Assembly: GCA_963682055.1 (NCBI GenBank)
Contig: OY821746.1
Coordinates: forward strand, 22,076,481 to 22,140,480
Length of the DNA stretch: 64,000 nucleotides
Origin: Primula veris
Lineage: Eukaryota; Streptophyta; Magnoliopsida; Ericales; Primulaceae
Direction: 5' to 3'
A program made the position numbers and the translations under genes. A model generated the notes under the pieces. The model ran no database searches and had not been told where the DNA came from. It worked only from the letters and a program-made list of their open reading frames with translations. Position 1 is the stretch's first letter. Each line of letters begins with the position of its first letter. This document shows, in pieces, positions 59,001 to 64,000 of this stretch.

Positions 59001-62000
59001 GGGCTTCTACATATCGCATACACTGAGTGTGGTTAGTTAATTTAGGCACAACCCAAGAGAAGCACGTCTACATGCTATCCACAAAATACTTCAATCTAAA
59101 AGCTATGTTTGGCCTACCAGTTGACATAAAATCAATAACGAGTTAATGCATTTTTCTTGGAGAAAATTGTTTCACGCGTGTCTACAATAATCTTGAGACC
59201 TAGAGGAGTATAAAACTCAATGAGGTAGCAAGATCGAGAGCAGAGGCTGAGTTCAGGAAAACGACTCATGGAATTTGTGAATAATTATGTCTAAAAATAC
59301 TTCTACATGATCTGAGGATTAAATGGGAATGCCCAATGAGATTGTCTTATGACAACAAATCTACTGTTAACATTACTCACAATCATATTCAACACAACAT
59401 AGCAAAACATAATTAGGTGGATAAACACATCATAAAGGAAAAATTGGATAGTGGATCAATCTGTACCCATACGTCCTCAACCAACAACCAACTCTCAGAT
59501 GTTCTAACAATATGACCTAGCAGTGAGGTCTTTCAAAGACTGGATCAATTTGTATTCTATACGTCTCGACCAACAACCAACACCCAACTCAAAAATGTTC
59601 TCAACAAATGACCTAGCAGAGTGGTCTTCCAAAGACTGATTTTCAAGCTGAGAATGACAGATTGTGTATTCATTACCATACCGTCTCACGTGAACGGTAT
59701 GGTATTATATTACCATACCGAACATATGGTACTTACCGGACATATGGTTATGGTATAACGGTAATATAGGTTGGTTGGTCCAATACCGTACAAAAATCCA
59801 GCATTGGTATTCAGTGTTCACCAGCCGGAGAAGAAGTGTCAAGAATTAGAGATATTAATTGTAAATAGTTAGTAGTTTGGGAGTGATTAGCTAGTAGTTT
59901 GTCTTATGAGTTAGTAGGAATAAACAAGAGTATTCAATGAAAAAACACAGATGTTCTGCATCGTAACAAAAAAACACAGAGAGGGTATTTCTGTACATAC
60001 TGTTCTCCTCCATTCCTTACACTGTAACCTCTAAAATCTGACACTAACCGGTGCACTTACATGTCTCCTTGGTACATGCTCATCAAATCAGGCCAAATAT
60101 TATTTTATCCTTAATATTATTTGAAGTCTTGTTTCCTACTCTTTCCACACATTCATCTTTACTTCCGCAACTCTGATACACCAAAATTATTTTAGTCTAA
60201 TTTCTTACATGTCCAACACTAACTACTGTAGAGTAAACTTGGTCTTATACTTGTTTTATAAAACTTTCCTTTGATCTTAAAAACATAATACAACGGCATA
60301 AGAATTTTGAAGTAATCACCCTGCTTGGATCCTAGGGTTAACATTACTTTGTAATCCAACATTATTTTCAGTTAGTGACCCAATATACTGAGACATGAGA
60401 CCTATCACTTTTGGTACTACCTCACTACCTAACTTATAACTATAACTGGGTCCACCATTCACCTAGCGCTAAAGCATTTTTTTTTTCATATACTTAACTT
60501 ATAAACCATAAAGCATCTATTCTAATAGTATGGAAAATCACCAAAAACTGTATTAAAAAAATATGGACGGCGTTCATGAAATAAAAAATAAAAACATGAA
60601 CTTCGATTTGTATGCCCAAGAGATAGTGCAAGAGGTGAAACTTTCTTTGACTTTTACTTAAATGAGAAGCAACAAGAAACTACTGAACTGAAAAAAGATG
60701 GCCCTTCCTCCAGAGACCTTAAAAGGTTCTATAAGAGGAGAAACATGACTACAAAATTGTGCAGGACCACAATTTTATCCTACACATTCCTGCTAACTTG
60801 TAACAGCAAGGCACCAACTTTTCTCCACAGAACATATAAAATTCTAGCTCGACAACAAATAAGTTACACAAGGACAAAGTAGTATTTGAAAGCATCCCAA
60901 GTATACATAGTTATCCAAAAGAATGACATACAAAGGTAAGAGTAGCCTCACCTTTATCTGCTTAATCTCATCTCTCATGCGATTATATTCTTCGAGATCA
61001 ATAGTATCCCGGCTCTTCTCGGTCAACTTAAAATAAATAAATTACAATGAACGAGAAAAGAACCAACTTAGAATAGAGAAACGGCTTTTTAATAAGTACA
61101 AATGGAAAAATGGATAAAGATGCAATACCTCTTTTACTTTCTTTTCCGCACGATCTTTCTCCAATTTCAACATTTGATATTCTTTTTCAGAGGCATCCAA
61201 CTCAATTTGTTTTTCCCTGAGCAAAAACTCCCGTTGCTCTGTTTCCATTCTTGCTTTTTGGGCCACTTCTCGTAATTTCTGAGATTTAAAGTAGTCGAAG
61301 TAAGTCGTTGGCATCATTTTGCATTACTTAGCAACTCAAATTCTGAAGCACAGAAAAAATAAGTAAATTTAAGAAGAACCTGGCATTCCTCAAAGTTGTT
61401 TTTATTCTCCTCCCTCAACTGAACATTACTTTCCCGAAGCAAGTTCACTTCTCTTACCTGCAAGAAGATATAGAAACTGAATGATTAAAATAATCCTGAG
61501 AGTGAGAATTCATTGTAAATCCTCATAAAACAAAACTATCAACGTTCTAATATTAGGTGTTTAACGTCTTTTCCAATGAACATGTTCCTTTTAAAACATA
61601 ACCAAAAATGTCAAAATTAGCTCAAAAGGTCCAACTTCTCATTCCTATCTCAGAAATGGAAATACAAAGCATTGGATAAATTCCTTAGCAATTACCAAAT
61701 CTAACTCCTAAACTGCATTTCATGCCCCTATTTGAATATACTATCACCTTGTTTTCTAACAAGAACATAAAACACACATTTAACGTAATTCTATAATCCA
61801 AAATAGCAACTGACACTTAAATTTGCCTATGGAAGATAGGTTCTTCAGCAATATAGCAAACAATGCCTAGTAAAATAGTGGTATTTCAAATCATCAACAG
61901 AAAAGAGGTTCCTCAAGGAAAAAGAATTCATCCAGAAAAGAAGGAGGATTTATAGGGGATGTTGCAAAGAAAAATGTGACATACTAGTATAATCTTATTT

Positions 62001-64000
62001 TTCAAGGAAATTGGTAAACATACTTGAATTTGCAGGGATTTAAATTCATCCTCAGTGAATACCATTGCTCTTGAATTCGCCCGCATAGCCTGAAGGGATG
62101 TTTGTGCTGACTCAGTAGCCCTCAATGCACTCTCGAGCTGCAATAACAGTAATGGATTTGAGTACTTGAAATTTCACTCAAGAGGGTTCAAGGATGTTAG
62201 GAAAGGGTCATTTTCTAATTTTAATTGGATTGGGGTTTTCTTTTTCATTCTTATTTTGTGAGCAAGGAAGGCAAGAGGAGATCGAGGAATAATGCAGAGA
62301 AGATTCTGCTACAAAATAACCCCAACTTCAATCCTCACCTTGAGAAGCCAACAAAAGTATAAGTTGGTGCCAGAGGACTTTCAGTGGCCAAAAAAAAAGC
62401 ACTCAGTACCCATAAAACATGAAACCTTTTAACTCGTACGTAGTCAATGATAAGAACGATGAGAACGGATCACAATATAGAAAAACTACTAAAGCCAACA
62501 ACTATACCAGAAAAAAACTACTCCAGGTATCCCCTAAAGGTAACTAATTTATGCTTGTCACCAGTTTATGCATTATAAATTGAATATGCTCCAGAGGACT
62601 AATTGTCCATTAAATTTTTTACTTGCAACTTGCCATCTTTCAGTGTAAGAACAAGTAAGATTGACATAAAACGAAACAATGAAATGGCCAAACTCGAAGT
62701 AAAGCAGCCAAATTGTTTGGTCAACTTATTCAACCTTTTATGTGCCCGAGTTTTTGTTTGCTTTCCTTCTTTCTGTTTTCTGCTTTAAAGGCAGATTGGA
62801 AATTGTATCCAAGCGCAATTAAGTAGGAGAGAAGTTTTTGAAGAAGCATGTAACAAAAATATGATCAGACTAAAGCACTTCTTAGCTCACTCATTTCTTG
62901 AAGTAAAGCTGTGTTCGAATACTTAAAAGAATCGATCAAAAGAAAGAACACAGACAACATTTTTACACAATTTGACGGCATATTCCTTTTTTTATGACTA
63001 AACAGGTATTTCCAAACTCCAAAATGGAGACTGGAAAAATCGACACATTAGAACAAAGAAAAAAGGTTCCACATTGTTAAGAATTTTAACATCTCTACTT
63101 CTCTATGACACAGTCACTTTCAAGTTAGGTATCACTACATGTCAGGGTAAATATTGTAAACTATCCCTTGCTTTGTTGTAGTAGACGCAACATAATTCAC
63201 GTTAGTTTTTTTTTGGTAAGTAATTCACGTTAGTTAGCATTACATGTCAGGGAAAGTATTGTTAGTTATCCTCTGCTTTGTTATTGTAGGCTCCAGACCG
63301 CACAAAGGGGATAGTTAACAACCTCCTAAAGAATTGTACTAATTCTCAGATCTCTACATAAGACATAAAAATGAATTAATAAAAAGCAATTTAAACACGT
63401 GTCAAGAATGGCATCGCAATAAAAGAAATTACACGTACATATTAGGCCTAAAAACAGATCGGAGGACAATACTAAAGTTAAAACACCATTGCAAACAGTT
63501 AAGCCAGTGTAAAGATAAGAGCATAAACACGTTAAAAAACTCTGATAAGGCAACCTGCAACTCCCATCAGATAATCACCTTGTTAAATAGGGCATATCTT
63601 CACATACCATCTTAGCAACTAGTATTTGACTTGTCCGCTAACTAACCACCTTTTGTTGGAAAAGAAGTGAGAGGAAAGACAGACAAGCGACAAATATTTA
63701 AAATGACTACATTACCTGTGATTGCATCCGGAGCTTTTCCTGCTTTAACAATGAAATCTCTGTTTCCGCCTGTGAAGAGGTCAAAGTAAAAAGGTTACAA
63801 CTAAAAGATAGAGCTACAAAGAATTTCATGGGTAATAATTCTGAATGAAAATAACGATAAAAAGTACTACACACAATTTCCTTGGCTCGCCGTAGATAAT
63901 TTACAACGTTCTGTAGCCCAGCATCAGGCTGCGGCAGGTCATTACTACCTGAGGAAATCCCCGCAAAATCACAATCCTTCTGAGCCAACTTAACGTGGAA
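53029..64000 (-). CDS. NUA: NUA, nuclear pore anchor (TPR/Mlp1-2 homologue), 3' half
   Basis: Exons, 5' to 3': >64000-63875, 63770-63717, 62137-62024, 61457-61380, 61278-61129, 61026-60952, 57379-57224, 57118-57086, 56972-56885, 56799-56741, 56617-56489, 55517-55413, 54822-54645 and 54293-53029. Nearly all have GT..AG borders and phases agree, giving about 870 C-terminal residues without a stop (Arabidopsis NUA is about 2090 residues). The helix ETEISLLKQEKLRMQSQ and the block VREVNLLRESNVQLREENKN are TPR-family hallmarks. Coiled coil follows to about 54700. The last exon is acidic and unstructured, ending in an Arg/Gly-rich GRGRISRGRGGRGPG. In plants NUA lines the nuclear basket, works with the SUMO protease ESD4 and affects mRNA export and flowering. 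The start lies beyond the right edge. Introns hold TRIM and copia sequences. Confidence 0.95.
55792..56130 (-). mobile_element. Complete TRIM in a NUA intron
   Basis: A terminal-repeat retrotransposon in miniature, 55797-56125 (329 bp), on the minus strand. The LTRs are 56019-56125 and 55797-55906, starting TGTTGGAATAGTC and ending TACA. A primer-binding site TGGTATCAGAGCC (initiator tRNA-Met type) is at 56006-56018 next to the first LTR, and a purine-rich GTGAGGGGGAC lies before the second. A 5-bp target duplication CATTA flanks it (55792-55796 and 56126-56130). There is no coding capacity; it depends on another element's enzymes. It sits in the intron between 55517 and 56489, in the same direction as NUA. 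Confidence 0.92.
57380..58150. other. First part of the long NUA intron
   Basis: AT-rich. 57895-57970 has 'cctaattggcaaaagaattagg' and 'ttaatcggcgaag' words like those at 9160-9260, a scattered plant repeat. No gene. Confidence 0.5.
58150..59560 (+). pseudogene. Ty1/copia remnant in a NUA intron
   Basis: On the plus strand, opposite to NUA, KGYTQTCGIDYQDNFALLAK and IYMDVPPTF (58209-58390) are the copia reverse transcriptase region. KALYGP follows in another frame (58424-58441). Around 59348-59505 the reading NKSTVNITHNHIQHNIAKHN, then DKHIIKEKLDSGSICT, corresponds to the RNase H domain. Stops and frameshifts abound. A TRIM copy lies within (58760-59011). Clearly dead. Confidence 0.85.
58760..59011 (+). 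mobile_element. Second TRIM copy, 5' LTR truncated
   Basis: The last 30 bases of the 5' LTR (58760-58789), the primer-binding site TGGTATCAGAGCC (58790-58802), internal sequence, GTGAGGGGGAG, and a full 3' LTR (58902-59011) are present. It is the same family as 55797-56125 but on the opposite strand. No target duplication can be assigned because the left end is lost. Confidence 0.88.
59561..60951. other. Last part of the long NUA intron
   Basis: 59560-59640 repeats part of 59455-59545 ('tgacctagcag' and 'ccaacaaccaac' blocks). 59680-59770 has inverted 'ataccgtt' / 'catatggta' words. The rest is AT-rich. No gene. Confidence 0.5.

Overview
The window is nuclear DNA of a flowering plant, probably a eudicot. 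The evidence is short exons in AT-rich introns, a TTTAGGG telomere-type repeat, and plant-specific element families (MULE transposases of FAR1 and MuDR type, a plant mobile domain gene, a Tat-lineage LTR retrotransposon, TRIMs). I cannot name the species. Only one clear host gene is present: the 3' half of the nuclear basket gene NUA (TPR/Mlp homologue), on the minus strand from 53029 to beyond the right edge. Most of the rest is transposable elements, nested and partly decayed.

Layout. 1-13642: AT-rich and poor in genes, with an 822-bp tandem duplication, other duplicated modules and a few exon-like islands on the minus strand; this is probably intronic or decayed gene sequence. 13643-22990: a complete 9330-bp MULE with 21-bp inverted termini and a perfect 9-bp target duplication (CTACAAAAA). 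It carries an intact 898-residue transposase with a C-terminal OTU-type protease domain, a four-exon plant mobile domain (PMD) gene with a nonsense codon at the end of exon 2, arrays of CCGTAG palindromes at both ends and between the genes, a block of telomere-type repeat upstream of the transposase, and a roughly 58-bp minisatellite upstream of the PMD gene. 23000-27350: a duplicated minisatellite domain with a LINE-type RNase H remnant.

27698-50671: a very large (22964-bp) Tat-lineage Ty3/gypsy element with 554-bp LTRs and a CTATA target duplication. The plus strand has gag-pol, broken by stops and one gag frameshift. Behind pol comes a tandem-repeat region, then a 15-kb antisense region with at least seven genes: a spliced Transposase_28-type aORF and six short coiled-coil genes, each with its own TATA-like box. 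One of the six is split by a 5612-bp MuDR-type MULE (35768-41379) carrying its own transposase, with three homopolymer frameshifts, and a GRF zinc-finger cargo gene with a fourth.

50672-53028: AT-rich intergenic DNA with a minisatellite and a tRNA-like sequence. 53029-64000: NUA, whose introns hold two TRIM copies and a Ty1/copia remnant.

How the parts relate. The host gene stands apart from the elements. The most unusual systems are the OTU-transposase plus PMD MULE with its palindrome arrays, and the antisense gene cluster in the Tat element. Exon borders were placed by eye from splice consensus and reading phase; nothing was searched against a database.
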